From NCBI RefSeq assembly GCF_002532075.1, contig NZ_LYXE01000134.1, forward strand, positions 1-34,715: a stretch of 34,715 nucleotides of DNA, in the 5' to 3' direction. This DNA is from Candidatus Chloroploca asiatica (GTDB taxonomy: Bacteria > Chloroflexota > Chloroflexia > Chloroflexales > Chloroflexaceae). Position 1 is the stretch's first letter. Each line of letters begins with the position of its first letter. The notes under the pieces are model-generated. The model made no database searches and was not told where the DNA came from. It was given only the letters and a program-made list of their open reading frames with translations. The translations under genes were made by a program, and so were the position numbers. Shown here piece by piece: positions 1 through 8,807 of this stretch.

Positions 1-88
1 GGCCACGGTTCCACGCCTGATCAGGGTTGTGGCATCCTGATCAGGGCAGTTGCGTTGATGAGAGCAACGAGGCAGTGGAACAATGGCC
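1..88. repeat. Nested imperfect inverted repeat
   Basis: The outer arms at 1-14 and 75-88 pair with two mismatches (GGCCAcgGTTCCAC against the complement of GTGGAACAATGGCC). Inside, the palindrome CCTGATCAGG occurs twice (17-26 and 36-45), and a GTTGC/GCAAC pair lies at 49-53 and 64-68. The stretch could fold as one large cruciform. It may be the end of an element that continues outside the window. No coding potential was recognised. Confidence 0.45.
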
Positions 89-142
89 GACATGAGGAAC
101 CAGGACAATCCTGGAGCGAAAACAAGTGCTGACGTGACCGCC

Positions 143-358
143 CAGGCTGTTAGACGGGCGGAAGCCCTACACCCGTGCAGGGTGATCAGACGAGCAGAGG
201 CTGTTACACGGGCGGAAGTGGTTTTAAGGGGCGGGGGGCAGGGGGTGAGACGGGCAGAGGCTGTTACACGGGCAAAATCCCTACATCCGGGCAGAGGCTA
301 GGCGACGAGCAAAAGCTATTACACGAGCAAGGGCGGGCGACGAGCAAGGGCTGTTAGG
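143..358. repeat. Degenerate tandem repeat tract, about 27-base unit
   Basis: About five imperfect copies of a unit like GACGGGCAGAGGCTGTTACA followed by CGGGC are visible, near 143-165, 189-215, 247-274, 304-330 and 339-358. Spacing is irregular and copies diverge, so this is not a CRISPR array. Short open frames here simply translate the repeat. The rest of 1-402 holds no recognisable gene. The tract lies just past the truncated end of the Mrr-like gene, which suggests rearranged DNA. Confidence 0.5.
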
Positions 359-402
359 CGCGAAAAACTCTTTACACTTTCTTCAAGCTAGGATTATGTA
401 AA

Positions 403-996
403 CTAGTGATTGCAGAGCCTTATCTTAGGTGTACCAATAATGGCTAAAACCACGCCGTAGCCCATTGCGACCAGGAGATCGACCACCAGGCGCTCGAAGA
501 AGCGTGGCGAGACTTGTTTCACCCGCTCTAGGAGCTCCAGGGCCAGGGTGCTGCGCAGAGTCTGGTAGCTGGCTTCGAGGGCTTCTTCGGGCGAGGCGCT
601 TTCTTCCTCTGTCAGCGGTGTTGCTGCCGGGCCGTTCTCGCTAGGCTGCCGGCCTTTGCTGCGGAAGGCCAGATGTTCAGGGTAGCGCATCAGGTAGGCG
701 ACGGTGATGCGCTCGGGTGGATTCGCCAGGAGTTCGCGCCCGCGCTCGGTGATGTGGAACCAGCCTCGCCGGGGACTCTCTAGCAGCAGCGCTTTGCCGA
801 GATGCGTGCGCGCCCAGCCGACCCGGTTGTCGAATTTGGTCTGGATGCCGCTTGGTAGCATCTCGGCACGCTCTTCCTCGCTCAGGTGGAAGTGCTGCGC
901 TAAGGTGTCGGCAACGTCGCTGACGCGATGCTCGCGGCCATCGGCGGCAAGTTGCAGCATCGGTAGCATCAGGTTTTGGAAATCGGGGATGGTCAT
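403..996 (-). CDS. Mrr-like restriction endonuclease, truncated before the catalytic domain
   Basis: 197 residues. Residues 1-115 match the N-terminal winged-helix domain of Mrr-type endonucleases (HLSEEERAEMLPSG, then a region around GWARTHLGKALLLESPRRG). A linker leads to SPRFFERLVVDLLVAMGYG, which is how the Mrr catalytic PD-(D/E)XK domain normally begins. Right after MGYG the protein leaves the family, adds 16 unrelated residues and stops. The D...QAK nuclease motifs are absent, and no continuation was seen in other frames down to position 1. It can probably still bind DNA but should not cut it. The start lies 9 bases after the stop of the type IIG gene, so the two are probably cotranscribed. 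Intact Mrr proteins cut methylated DNA and are about 300 residues long. I read this copy as a decayed gene. Confidence 0.75.
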   Translation of the reverse strand: MTIPDFQNLMLPMLQLAADGREHRVSDVADTLAQHFHLSEEERAEMLPSGIQTKFDNRVGWARTHLGKALLLESPRRGWFHITERGRELLANPPERITVAYLMRYPEHLAFRSKGRQPSENGPAATPLTEEESASPEEALEASYQTLRSTLALELLERVKQVSPRFFERLVVDLLVAMGYGVVLAIIGTPKIRLCNH

Positions 997-1005
997 AGTA
1001 AAATT

Positions 1006-4000
1006 CTATTTATTTACCGGCATTCGTGGCGGCGCAGTTTCCCACAGTAATGCAACATCCTCTGGCGTCAGGCCGTAAGCAGCGTTGACCAACTCAGCCA
1101 GACGTCGCTCCAGTCCCAGTGCTTCGGCCCGGTGTTGTTGAACAGGCTTAGCTTGTTCAGCGTAGCCGTCGCGCAGTGCCCGTAGTCCTGCTGGCGAGAG
1201 TTTGCCTGAAGCCTTGGGGCGACGCTTCTTAACCTCCTCGATAAACTCTGGTTCACTAAGGGTGGAGAACTCGGCAAGCTTCTGGCCTGGTGTCGCTATA
1301 TCGAACTCGCTACGCAACCAGTCAAGCGTATCGCGCCGCGCTTGCTGCCCAGCTCTGGTAATGGCGATCAGCCGATCCACTGCTGGCGCGACGACCTCGC
1401 GGGTGGCATCATTAGCCGGAGCGATTGGTAACTTCTCGATTAGAAAGCCAGCCGGGTTAAGAGCTTCGTCTTTCATATGCGGCAGATAGCGCCAGTTATG
1501 CCACCACATGAGCGGGGAGTTAAGAACTGCAAGGAGCCAATGGTCAGGGACCGGAATAAAAAACCCTTTATCGTTAGTAAATGCTTGAGACTTATCAATT
1601 CCATATTGTGAGTGGAATTGAATGACTTGATACATTACCTTTGGTTTTTCAAAAGCCTCATAGTACGCACAGGATCGTAGCTCCCACCAATAGTGCCCTT
1701 TGTCCTGACGGGCGCGCAATCGCACCTCCATAGGCTTCATAAAGGCGTAGAGCGAGGGATAGTGCTCGCGGAAAGCGATCTCAGCCGCTTGTTCCGGGGT
1801 ATGACTCCAGGGCCAGAAATTATTTTCGCTGGACTTGAGCACAATCATCCACAGTCCTTGCCACTCGGGCGTCCAGCGTTTAATATCCTGCCCGCGCAGG
1901 TACGGCTTAATGACTTGCTCCGAACGCGGATCTTCTTGCACCAGGCGTGTTTTGGTCGGCGTATCGATCAGGAACGCCTCGTTAAAGCCGGTCTTGATAC
2001 CATAAAAGGGCTTCACCCCAGCATACTCAATCAGCGGTATGCCAGCGCAGCGGATCTTCTCTATAAGCGCATCGGTGCCGGTTTGTTCCAGGCTCCAGGC
2101 ATTGCGACCCAGGCGGTGCTGAGGCACAGGGTGGCTGTAGCGAGCCACGTAGCTGTCCAGGCTCACTAAGCCCAGAGCATCTCGTGGAAAGCTCGTTACT
2201 TGCACCTCGTGATCTTTCAAGTCTGCATCCGCTGAAGGTTTCGTCACCACGATAATCACCGGGAAGACATCGGCACCCTCAAAGATTGGAGCGTGGCCGA
2301 AATCAATGATGCGCTCAATGGTTGCATGGGAGGCGAAGTAAGCCCGTAGCCCCTCGCCATAGCCAGCCCGTAGCCACTTGTTGGTTGTGATATACCCCAG
2401 CCGCCCGCCGTGCCGCAGCAGCTTGACGCCCTGGTGAAAGAAGGAGACAAAGAGATCCGCTGTGCCGCTGTAGGTTTCGGGGTAGGCTCGTTGCAGGTAG
2501 GGTTTGAGTGGGCCGAGTTGTTCCTGGCGTACGTAGGGCGGGTTGCCAATGATCGCGTCAAAGCCGGCCTGTTCCCCCAGTGGGCGACCGTGGCGATCAA
2601 AAAAGACTTCGGGGAATTCGAGATCCCAATGCAAGAAACGTTGCGCTTCGGCCAACGCCCGTACCTGCGCCAGCAGCGGCTCGTAGGCGGGCATGGCAAA
2701 CGCTCCGCTCTCGCGCTTGCTGGCATACGCAAGCAGACTCGGCCAGAGGCTCTGGTCGGGCGCCTGGGCGAAGTCGTCGGCGGTGCGCAGATCGGCCTGC
2801 ACCGCAAAGCGTTCGGTCAATTCGCGCCGGATCAACTCGTACAGGTGCTCTTGCTCTTTGACTTCGGCGACGGTGCGCCCGGCGCTGCCTTCAATCAGCC
2901 ACATCGAGCCGACGGCGCTCGACATCGCCCCGGCAAAGGCCGGGTCTTCGAGCATCGAGAGCTGCCCTGCTTGCGCCGCCGCCACCTCTTTCTTGCTGCG
3001 TTTCGCCTGCTTCACGGGCTTGCTGGCCGCAACCTCGGTCGCCCTGGCCCCCACCAGGGCATTGCCGCAGCGCAGGTGATGGTCAAGGAAGGAGAGCGGG
3101 CGGCCCTTCGCGGCGGTCGCCAGCCAGAGCGAGAGCTTGGCGAGATCGACCGCGAGCGGGTTGAGATCGACACCGTAGATGCAACTCTGCGCCACGCGCC
3201 GCTTCCAATAGACCAGATCAGGCTCCTCACCGGCCTCGGCGGGCGGCTGCACGCCCAGTTCGACGAGGTAGCGTGCGATATACTCCGTCGCCGCCACCGG
3301 AAAATGCCCGCTGCCCATCGCAGGATCGAGGCAATTCACCGCCAGCACCGCCGCAATCTTCGCCTCGTCCGTCGTCTGACCAGCAACCGCCTCCTCCAGC
3401 AGCGGGCGGATGGTCTGCTCGACAATGTACTGCACCACGAAATCGGGCGTGTAGTAGCTGCCGGTGCGGTGACGCTCGCCCTTGTCATTGAAGAGATCAA
3501 GCGTGAAGCCGTCAGACGTGGGCGCAATCGGCTGCAAATGATACTCAAGCAAGCCTTCGTAGATCGTGCCAAGATGTCGCTCGGCCAGATCGCGGTAATC
3601 GATCTGCTCCTTCTCGACGCGGGCGAGCTTATCCAGCGCCCGCTGAAGCTGCGCATCACCAATCGTATAACGCTCAAGAAAGGGATGCCGCTGCGGATCG
3701 AACAGGCCCCCATTGAAGGTCGCAACCTGAAGCGGCGGACTCCCGCCATTGATAATGTGGAAGAGATCGCGCAAGCGCGCCCACGTACGCCCGGTATCAG
3801 CCAGCAGCGTCAGCCCACTATCGAGACGCCGCACCACCTGACGCACCGTCGCCGCAAGACTGTAATCCTCGCGATAGGCCGCACTCGCACGCAACGGCAG
3901 CAACTCACGCGCCTCGGCGTAAAAGATAAAGAGCAACCGATAGAGCACAATCAGGCTATGGCTATAGACCTCGCGCAGCGTCTCAGGCGTCGGTTCCAAC

Positions 4001-4818
4001 CGATTGCCCGGATAATCGAGCAAACCCTGAGCAAGATGGCGGAGCGCATCAAAAACCTGCGCCTTGAGGCTCTCACTCACGCCACGAGCATAGGCACTGC
4101 TCTCGCGGAGCATCGCCTCGAGCGCGAGCGGTTCCGCCGCCGGAGGGTTGAAAGCCTCCCGCCGAAAGAAGGCATAGAAATAGAGGAACGCATCAACATC
4201 ACCGGACTCGGCCAACTGACGCAGATCGACCTCGTAGAAGCGATCCTGCTTATGAACGGTATCCTTATGATAGAGCCGCCAGAAGCGCCCATTGGTCAAG
4301 ATGCCCCAGGCGACTCCGCTATGGCGCATATAAAAAGCGATCTGATCAGCCGGCACTTTATTGATCTCATCGCTCTCGCCGGTACTCGAAACATCCAGCT
4401 TGCGCTCCCAATGCTTCGCATCGCCCACCGCAAACGCCGCACCGAAATCGGCATCCGTCAGCACCCGACCTTTATTAGCATTCAGCGCAGCCTGATCGCA
4501 GTAGAAAACATAATCAGGCTTCTTCGTCCCCTTGGGCGTACGTAGCGCAGCCTGCACCTCAAAGCTATGCCCAAGCGCCAGCAGCACCGGACGCACCAGA
4601 TCATGCTCCGTCTGCGCCTCATTATTCGACGGCGTAAAAGCCGCCAACAGCGCCCGCACCTGCGCCAGCACCGGAATAGCTTCAGCACGTAGCGCCAGCC
4701 AATCCTCACGTTGCGGCAACGTCACATCAAGATAACGATCAGCAAAAAGCTGACGATTGTAGTGGCGCTGAGCCAAGGCCAGCGAGAGTTGCGCTGCTGA
4801 CATAGGGGTAAACATCAT
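1006..4818 (-). CDS. Type IIG-like restriction-modification enzyme (nuclease-methyltransferase fusion)
   Basis: About 1270 residues, the size of single-chain Eco57I-type enzymes. A PD-(D/E)XK-like nuclease comes first: KPDYVFY near residue 100 and VGDAKHW near 130. The adenine-methyltransferase core follows: motif X-like RTGSYYTPDFVVQYI near 450, SAM-binding LDPAMGSGHF near 495, and catalytic NPPYVRQEQL near 760. The C-terminal third, with a TaqI-like region, would read the target sequence. The chosen ATG at 4818 overlaps the upstream stop as ATGA, implying coupled translation. A second Met at 4803 is possible. It would modify N6 of adenine at its site and cut unmodified DNA. The nuclease, methyltransferase and target domains all look intact, so the enzyme may be active. 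A BREX PglX-like role is less likely because no other BREX gene is present. Confidence 0.85.
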   Translation of the reverse strand: MMFTPMSAAQLSLALAQRHYNRQLFADRYLDVTLPQREDWLALRAEAIPVLAQVRALLAAFTPSNNEAQTEHDLVRPVLLALGHSFEVQAALRTPKGTKKPDYVFYCDQAALNANKGRVLTDADFGAAFAVGDAKHWERKLDVSSTGESDEINKVPADQIAFYMRHSGVAWGILTNGRFWRLYHKDTVHKQDRFYEVDLRQLAESGDVDAFLYFYAFFRREAFNPPAAEPLALEAMLRESSAYARGVSESLKAQVFDALRHLAQGLLDYPGNRLEPTPETLREVYSHSLIVLYRLLFIFYAEARELLPLRASAAYREDYSLAATVRQVVRRLDSGLTLLADTGRTWARLRDLFHIINGGSPPLQVATFNGGLFDPQRHPFLERYTIGDAQLQRALDKLARVEKEQIDYRDLAERHLGTIYEGLLEYHLQPIAPTSDGFTLDLFNDKGERHRTGSYYTPDFVVQYIVEQTIRPLLEEAVAGQTTDEAKIAAVLAVNCLDPAMGSGHFPVAATEYIARYLVELGVQPPAEAGEEPDLVYWKRRVAQSCIYGVDLNPLAVDLAKLSLWLATAAKGRPLSFLDHHLRCGNALVGARATEVAASKPVKQAKRSKKEVAAAQAGQLSMLEDPAFAGAMSSAVGSMWLIEGSAGRTVAEVKEQEHLYELIRRELTERFAVQADLRTADDFAQAPDQSLWPSLLAYASKRESGAFAMPAYEPLLAQVRALAEAQRFLHWDLEFPEVFFDRHGRPLGEQAGFDAIIGNPPYVRQEQLGPLKPYLQRAYPETYSGTADLFVSFFHQGVKLLRHGGRLGYITTNKWLRAGYGEGLRAYFASHATIERIIDFGHAPIFEGADVFPVIIVVTKPSADADLKDHEVQVTSFPRDALGLVSLDSYVARYSHPVPQHRLGRNAWSLEQTGTDALIEKIRCAGIPLIEYAGVKPFYGIKTGFNEAFLIDTPTKTRLVQEDPRSEQVIKPYLRGQDIKRWTPEWQGLWMIVLKSSENNFWPWSHTPEQAAEIAFREHYPSLYAFMKPMEVRLRARQDKGHYWWELRSCAYYEAFEKPKVMYQVIQFHSQYGIDKSQAFTNDKGFFIPVPDHWLLAVLNSPLMWWHNWRYLPHMKDEALNPAGFLIEKLPIAPANDATREVVAPAVDRLIAITRAGQQARRDTLDWLRSEFDIATPGQKLAEFSTLSEPEFIEEVKKRRPKASGKLSPAGLRALRDGYAEQAKPVQQHRAEALGLERRLAELVNAAYGLTPEDVALLWETAPPRMPVNK

Positions 4819-6368
4819 GAGTACACCCGCGCCACAGCCCAGACGCGCCACAGGCACACGCCCGCGCTCAGCGCAGTGAGCACACCAAGCGTAGGATAGA
4901 GCGCGGGCACCGCAAAGAGCCAGGGCTTGCCGGCGGTCAACGCCTCGAGCGTCCAGGGTTGTCCATAGTATTCGGTGATCAGCGTAACAAGGCCGTAGGT
5001 ATTGAAGATAAAGAAGAAGAGCACGAGCGCCAACAACATCAGTGTGCTCATACGGCGAGGCAGGAGACCGAGCATGCCAAAGACGAGTAGCCAGATCGTG
5101 GCACCGAGCATGCCAAAGAGGTAGCGCCCTCGCGAAATATAGACATAGTCGCCATAGGGTGGGATTGGATGCACACGCAGCAACAAAGCGGCCGCCCCGA
5201 CCGCGATCAGGCTCAACATCATCCAGATCACCCGGCGCTGCCAGAGCGCCACCTCATCGCGGCGGCGGAAAGCCCGGATAAGCAAGCCAAGGCCCGCGGC
5301 GGCACTGAGCAGCAGAAAGATGATCGTCCAGACCCCGTCGAGCACGATGCGATCCCAGCCATAGGCACCCCAGTGGGTCCGAAACGCAACCTGAAGCGTA
5401 AAAGGATAGAGTTGCGCACTATTTTCCCAATCCATAATCGACAGGAAAAAGGGTTCAAGCCTGAGGCGCAGATACTGCTGATCGAGTTGCAGAAACCAGG
5501 GGCGCAACTCGAACGTCATCCCGGCCTCAGTCTGCGCGATCTGCACTGCGGCCACGAATCCGCCTGTGACAAGGGCCAGCCCAAGCAGCAGCGTCACCCA
5601 ACGCCAAATTCCACGGATCGGCTGGCGTTTCAGCGACCAGAAGAGCGCCAGCACCAGCGGCACCACGCCGAGCACCGCCGTCCGTTTGGCTGCCACCCCA
5701 ATCCCCAGGCTAAGCAACGCCATCAACAACGGCAACGGGCGCAGACCATCGCGAATCAGCAGCGCACAGGCAAGCAACAAGATAGCCCCGGTCGCATTGA
5801 TCAGCACATCGTTATTGACCGTCACCATCAACGAGGCAAACGCCGGCAGCGTGGCATAGATCAACGGCACCGCCACCTGGAGTGACGGCTGATCAGGGGC
5901 CAGCACAACCGCGAGGCGCCAGACCGCCAGCACCGACACCACATAGAGCGCGAGACTCAAGAGACGGGCTGCATAAAGTTGCGTTTCGATGGACTGATCA
6001 AGCGTCTGTTCAATCGGAAGCGCGACAAGTTCATAATAGAAGGGCGGATGAATGCGCTGATTGAAACCAATGAAAGGCACCCCAGGCGAGCGGTAGGTCG
6101 GCTCGCCATCAGGCCCCCAGAAGTCAAAGCGCAGCATCGAATCGGCAATTGGCTGCACAAACTCATTGCGGTAGGTCGCAAGATCACTCGCAGCGCGGAT
6201 CAACGCATGCTCAAAATGGGTCGGCTCATCATAACCCTGCCAGGGCAGCACCAGAAAGAGATAGAGCAAACCGTGGAGCACCGCAAAACTCAACAGACAC
6301 CCAAACGTCACCCAATCAGTTGCCTTGCGGTGGGAAGAAGCAGGAGGATCGGCAGCAATCTGGGTCAT
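4815..6368 (-). CDS. GT-C-fold membrane glycosyltransferase-like protein
   Basis: 517 residues with about ten to twelve hydrophobic helices. The first (around residues 20-42) is followed by WQGYDEPTHFEHA, an acidic motif in the first outer loop typical of GT-C transferases of the ArnT/PMT and DUF2142 type. These use lipid-linked sugars at the membrane. A second loop motif, RIHPPFYYEL, also fits the family. The C-terminal third alternates helices and short loops and ends in a basic tail. The gene starts inside the stop of the small membrane gene (ATGA at 6365-6368) and ends in the same kind of overlap with the restriction gene, so all are one transcript. Substrate and acceptor cannot be told from sequence. 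Confidence 0.7.
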   Translation of the reverse strand: MTQIAADPPASSHRKATDWVTFGCLLSFAVLHGLLYLFLVLPWQGYDEPTHFEHALIRAASDLATYRNEFVQPIADSMLRFDFWGPDGEPTYRSPGVPFIGFNQRIHPPFYYELVALPIEQTLDQSIETQLYAARLLSLALYVVSVLAVWRLAVVLAPDQPSLQVAVPLIYATLPAFASLMVTVNNDVLINATGAILLLACALLIRDGLRPLPLLMALLSLGIGVAAKRTAVLGVVPLVLALFWSLKRQPIRGIWRWVTLLLGLALVTGGFVAAVQIAQTEAGMTFELRPWFLQLDQQYLRLRLEPFFLSIMDWENSAQLYPFTLQVAFRTHWGAYGWDRIVLDGVWTIIFLLLSAAAGLGLLIRAFRRRDEVALWQRRVIWMMLSLIAVGAAALLLRVHPIPPYGDYVYISRGRYLFGMLGATIWLLVFGMLGLLPRRMSTLMLLALVLFFFIFNTYGLVTLITEYYGQPWTLEALTAGKPWLFAVPALYPTLGVLTALSAGVCLWRVWAVARVYS

Positions 6369-6637
6369 CGTCGTCTCCGCAGCCAGCGCATCGTCCAGAG
6401 CGCCAAAAAGAAGACTGACGCCGTAATCGTCAGCCTAATCAACTCAAGCCAGAGCATGTGACGGGCGATCAACATCACCCCAATGAGAAAGAGGGCAAAC
6501 CCGCTGAAAAACCAGGACTCAATTGGTGCAGCGAGGGGAATACGGCGCATATGATCGCCATAACTCAGCGTCGCAAAGAGGATCGCAGCACCACTGATCA
6601 CCACCGCCAACTCAGCGAGATAGGGCCACGCTTCCAT
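6365..6637 (-). CDS. Small membrane protein of unknown function
   Basis: 90 residues, nearly all in three hydrophobic stretches (about 8-25, 41-60 and 64-84), ending in a basic tail MRWLRRRR that should face the cytoplasm. The start at 6637 was chosen because GAGGAG lies seven bases upstream. The open frame runs on to 6766 but without a ribosome site. I do not recognise a family. It overlaps the GT-C-like gene by four bases, so it may be an accessory subunit of that enzyme; this is inference from position only. Confidence 0.6.
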   Translation of the reverse strand: MEAWPYLAELAVVISGAAILFATLSYGDHMRRIPLAAPIESWFFSGFALFLIGVMLIARHMLWLELIRLTITASVFFLALWTMRWLRRRR

Positions 6638-6722
6638 CCCACAACTCCTCACATGCGCCTGAACCACGAACTTCGCACGCACGCATGGTAGCACACACCA
6701 CGCAGAGGACGCAACCAAGAGT

Positions 6723-6897
6723 ACGGGCACGGCTAGGGCGATTGCATCATACGAAACCGGATACAAGAAGACGCTCTATCAGGGCACCCGCAAGGGGTGC
6801 CCGTACACCGGATCCGGCCCCCGGCCGGTAGGGGCACCCCTTGCGGGTGCCCTGGCCTGGTGCATCCACGCAAGATGCAATCGCCCTACGGGCACGG
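6723..6897. mobile_element. MITE-like non-autonomous element with terminal inverted repeats
   Basis: The terminal inverted repeats AGGGCGATTGCATC (6735-6748) and GATGCAATCGCCCT (6874-6887) are perfect over 14 bases. The identical 10-base sequence ACGGGCACGG flanks them on both sides (6723-6732 and 6888-6897), which looks like a target duplication. Between them lies a second, longer inverted repeat and no gene. A related left end recurs at 34610. This element fills most of the gene-free stretch 6638-6977; the remainder, to 6960, is C-rich with a repeated GCCCCCACGCCCCGT motif. Confidence 0.5.
6781..6853. repeat. Long inverted repeat inside the MITE-like element
   Basis: The arms at 6781-6805 and 6829-6853 match at 24 of 25 positions around a 23-base loop. 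Each arm is itself a small palindrome (GGGCACCC, five bases, GGGTGCCC). A cruciform or strong RNA hairpin is expected in either direction. Confidence 0.7.
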
Positions 6898-6977
6898 CGC
6901 CGCCGGGCCCCCACGCCCCGTGCCCCCACGCCCCGTGCCCCCCCCGCTCCAGGAGGCGGGTGAGGGCGAAAAGTCGA

Positions 6978-8645
6978 TCAAGCCGCGATGCCCGGCAATG
7001 CAGGCATCACCTGCCCCACTGCCCGCCGCAGGGCCGCTGGGCGATGGCAAAAGACATGATCCTCTGGAATCATGGCAAAAATATCGAGCCGACTCAACTG
7101 GCGATGCATCGCAGCAGTCGGGCTCACGATGAAGACCTCGCCCCTCGCTTCGACGGCATCTTTGATCGCATTCTCGATCGCCAGCGAAATCGTATCATCC
7201 AGCAGGGGCACATTGCTCAGATCGATCACCACGGCATCATACTCGCTGATGGTTGCGTGCTGACGCGCAATCGCCTTCGAGACCCCAAAGATCATCGGGC
7301 CACTCAGGTAAAAGAGCAAGACCCGTCCATCGGCCTGTTGCAACAGGTTGCGTTCTTCGTCACTCATCTGGATTGCATCATCAGCATCACTAATCGCCTT
7401 CACATGCTCTGACTGCAACGCGCTCAGCCGCTCGATCGTCAGGATATTGGCAATAAAAATCCCCACCCCAACCGCGACAATCAGATCAACAAAGACCGTC
7501 AGCAACAACACGCCATACATAATCACGGTCGTCTGGAATGAGACCCGATGCGCCCGTTTGAGCAAGCTCCAATCGAGGATGTTGAACCCAACATGCATCG
7601 CAATGCCGGCGAGCACAGCAAGCGGGATCTGTTCGGTCAACCTGGCTGCCCCGAACACCACGATGAGCAATAGCAAGGCCCGGATCACTCCGGCAAGCGG
7701 CGTTCTCCCTCCACTCTGGATATTGACCACGGTTCCCATCGTGGCCCCCGCCCCCGGCAACCCCCCAAAGAGACCCGCGAAGAAATTGCCAATGCCCTGA
7801 CCAATCAACTCCTTATCCGAACGATGCTCAGTACGGGTCAGGCTGTCGGCAATCATTGCCGTGAGTGTCGTATCAATGCACCCGAGCATCCCCAGGATAA
7901 GACCATCAATCACCATCGTCGTGATCTGCTCGGGGGTAAAGGTGGGCAAGATCAGCTCGGGCAAGCCAACCGGAATCACCCCGATCCGACGGAGATCTTC
8001 ATTGGCAAAGACCAGCAACGAGACAACCGTTCCCGCAACAAGCGCGATCAACTGAGGGGGCACATAGCGTTTGAAGCGCGCCGGAAAGAGAAAGAGAATT
8101 GCCAGCGTCAAAACACCCAGGATCGTCTCGGTGGGGCGGATATTCGCCACCAGGGTCGGCAGATTTTGCAGCGTCCCCAGCACTCCCCCCGGCGGACTCG
8201 GCTGGCCCATCAGCGGGGCGAGTTGCAGCGTCATCAGGATAATGCCAATGCCCGACATAAAGCCCGAAATGACACTGTAGGGCATCAGCGTAATGTACTT
8301 GCCCAGTTTGAGCAGGCCAAACAGGATCTGAAAGAGCCCTGCAAGCATCACCACCGTAAAGGCCATGGCCATCCCTTGATCGGGATTTTGCGCCAGCATC
8401 GCGACAATGACCGCCGTCATCACCACCGTCATCGGGCCAGTTGGCTCTGAGATGAGCGTTGATGTCCCCCCAAAGAGCGCCGCAAAGAGCCCAACCAGAA
8501 CTGCCCCATACAACCCGGCTGCAGGTCCCGCGCCCGAAGCAACCCCAAACGTCAACGCCAGCGGCAACGAAACAATGGCCGTCGTCACCCCACCGAACAG
8601 GTCCCCGCGAAGGTTATCGAACCGAAAGTGATTGAAGACCTGCAT
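6978..8645 (-). CDS. SulP-family inorganic anion transporter with STAS domain
   Basis: 555 residues. The first 420 or so form the SulP (SLC26-like) membrane domain: it opens with FRFDNLRGDLFGGVTTAIV and has the conserved early segment LYGAVLVGLFAALFGG, then SEPTGPMTVV. About ten or more helices follow. A C-terminal STAS domain (about 435-540) includes VVIDLSNVPLLDDTISLAIE, where this family's regulatory loop sits. Relatives carry sulfate, bicarbonate or other anions in symport with H+ or Na+; the substrate here cannot be fixed. The ATG at 8645 has GGGAGAGGG just upstream. The gene stands alone, with its own promoter candidate and a terminator between it and the next gene upstream. Confidence 0.9.
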   Translation of the reverse strand: MQVFNHFRFDNLRGDLFGGVTTAIVSLPLALTFGVASGAGPAAGLYGAVLVGLFAALFGGTSTLISEPTGPMTVVMTAVIVAMLAQNPDQGMAMAFTVVMLAGLFQILFGLLKLGKYITLMPYSVISGFMSGIGIILMTLQLAPLMGQPSPPGGVLGTLQNLPTLVANIRPTETILGVLTLAILFLFPARFKRYVPPQLIALVAGTVVSLLVFANEDLRRIGVIPVGLPELILPTFTPEQITTMVIDGLILGMLGCIDTTLTAMIADSLTRTEHRSDKELIGQGIGNFFAGLFGGLPGAGATMGTVVNIQSGGRTPLAGVIRALLLLIVVFGAARLTEQIPLAVLAGIAMHVGFNILDWSLLKRAHRVSFQTTVIMYGVLLLTVFVDLIVAVGVGIFIANILTIERLSALQSEHVKAISDADDAIQMSDEERNLLQQADGRVLLFYLSGPMIFGVSKAIARQHATISEYDAVVIDLSNVPLLDDTISLAIENAIKDAVEARGEVFIVSPTAAMHRQLSRLDIFAMIPEDHVFCHRPAALRRAVGQVMPALPGIAA

Positions 8646-8698
8646 ACCCTCTCCCAGGCTACATGCTCCTTGCGCCGCTTTGGAATGCTATTTAATTC

Positions 8699-8720
8699 AC
8701 GACATATATATCGTATTATA
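8699..8720 (-). promoter_or_regulatory. Candidate promoter -10 box and palindromic operator for the SulP gene
   Basis: On the minus strand a perfect TATAAT lies at 8720-8715, about 70 bases ahead of the SulP start. The -35 region is poor. The 16-base near-palindrome ACGACATATATATCGT (8699-8714, two mismatched positions) falls where transcription should begin, so it could be a repressor site. Both readings are inference. Confidence 0.4.
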
Positions 8721-8747
8721 ACACACTATGCAGCCCTGGCGCATAGC

Positions 8748-8784
8748 AAAAAAAAACAAGCCAGCATTGCTGGCTTGTTTTTTT
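8748..8784. terminator. Bidirectional intrinsic terminator
   Basis: The hairpin CAAGCCAGCA, short loop, TGCTGGCTTG spans 8757-8777. It is flanked by nine A's on the left (8748-8756) and seven T's on the right (8778-8784), so it can end transcription on both strands. It lies just past the stop of the adenosine deaminase gene on the minus strand and separates it from the SulP gene. Confidence 0.9.
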
Positions 8785-8807
8785 ACTCTGTGCCACCCTA
8801 TTGGCTG

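Noticed and set aside
143-358. Possible CRISPR array
   Set aside because: Units vary in sequence and spacing, spacers are not of constant length, and no cas gene is present.
2410-4545. Plus-strand open frame of 711 codons opposite the restriction gene
   Set aside because: It is fully antisense to a gene with clear methyltransferase and nuclease motifs, shows no recognisable domain and is biased in composition as expected for a shadow frame.
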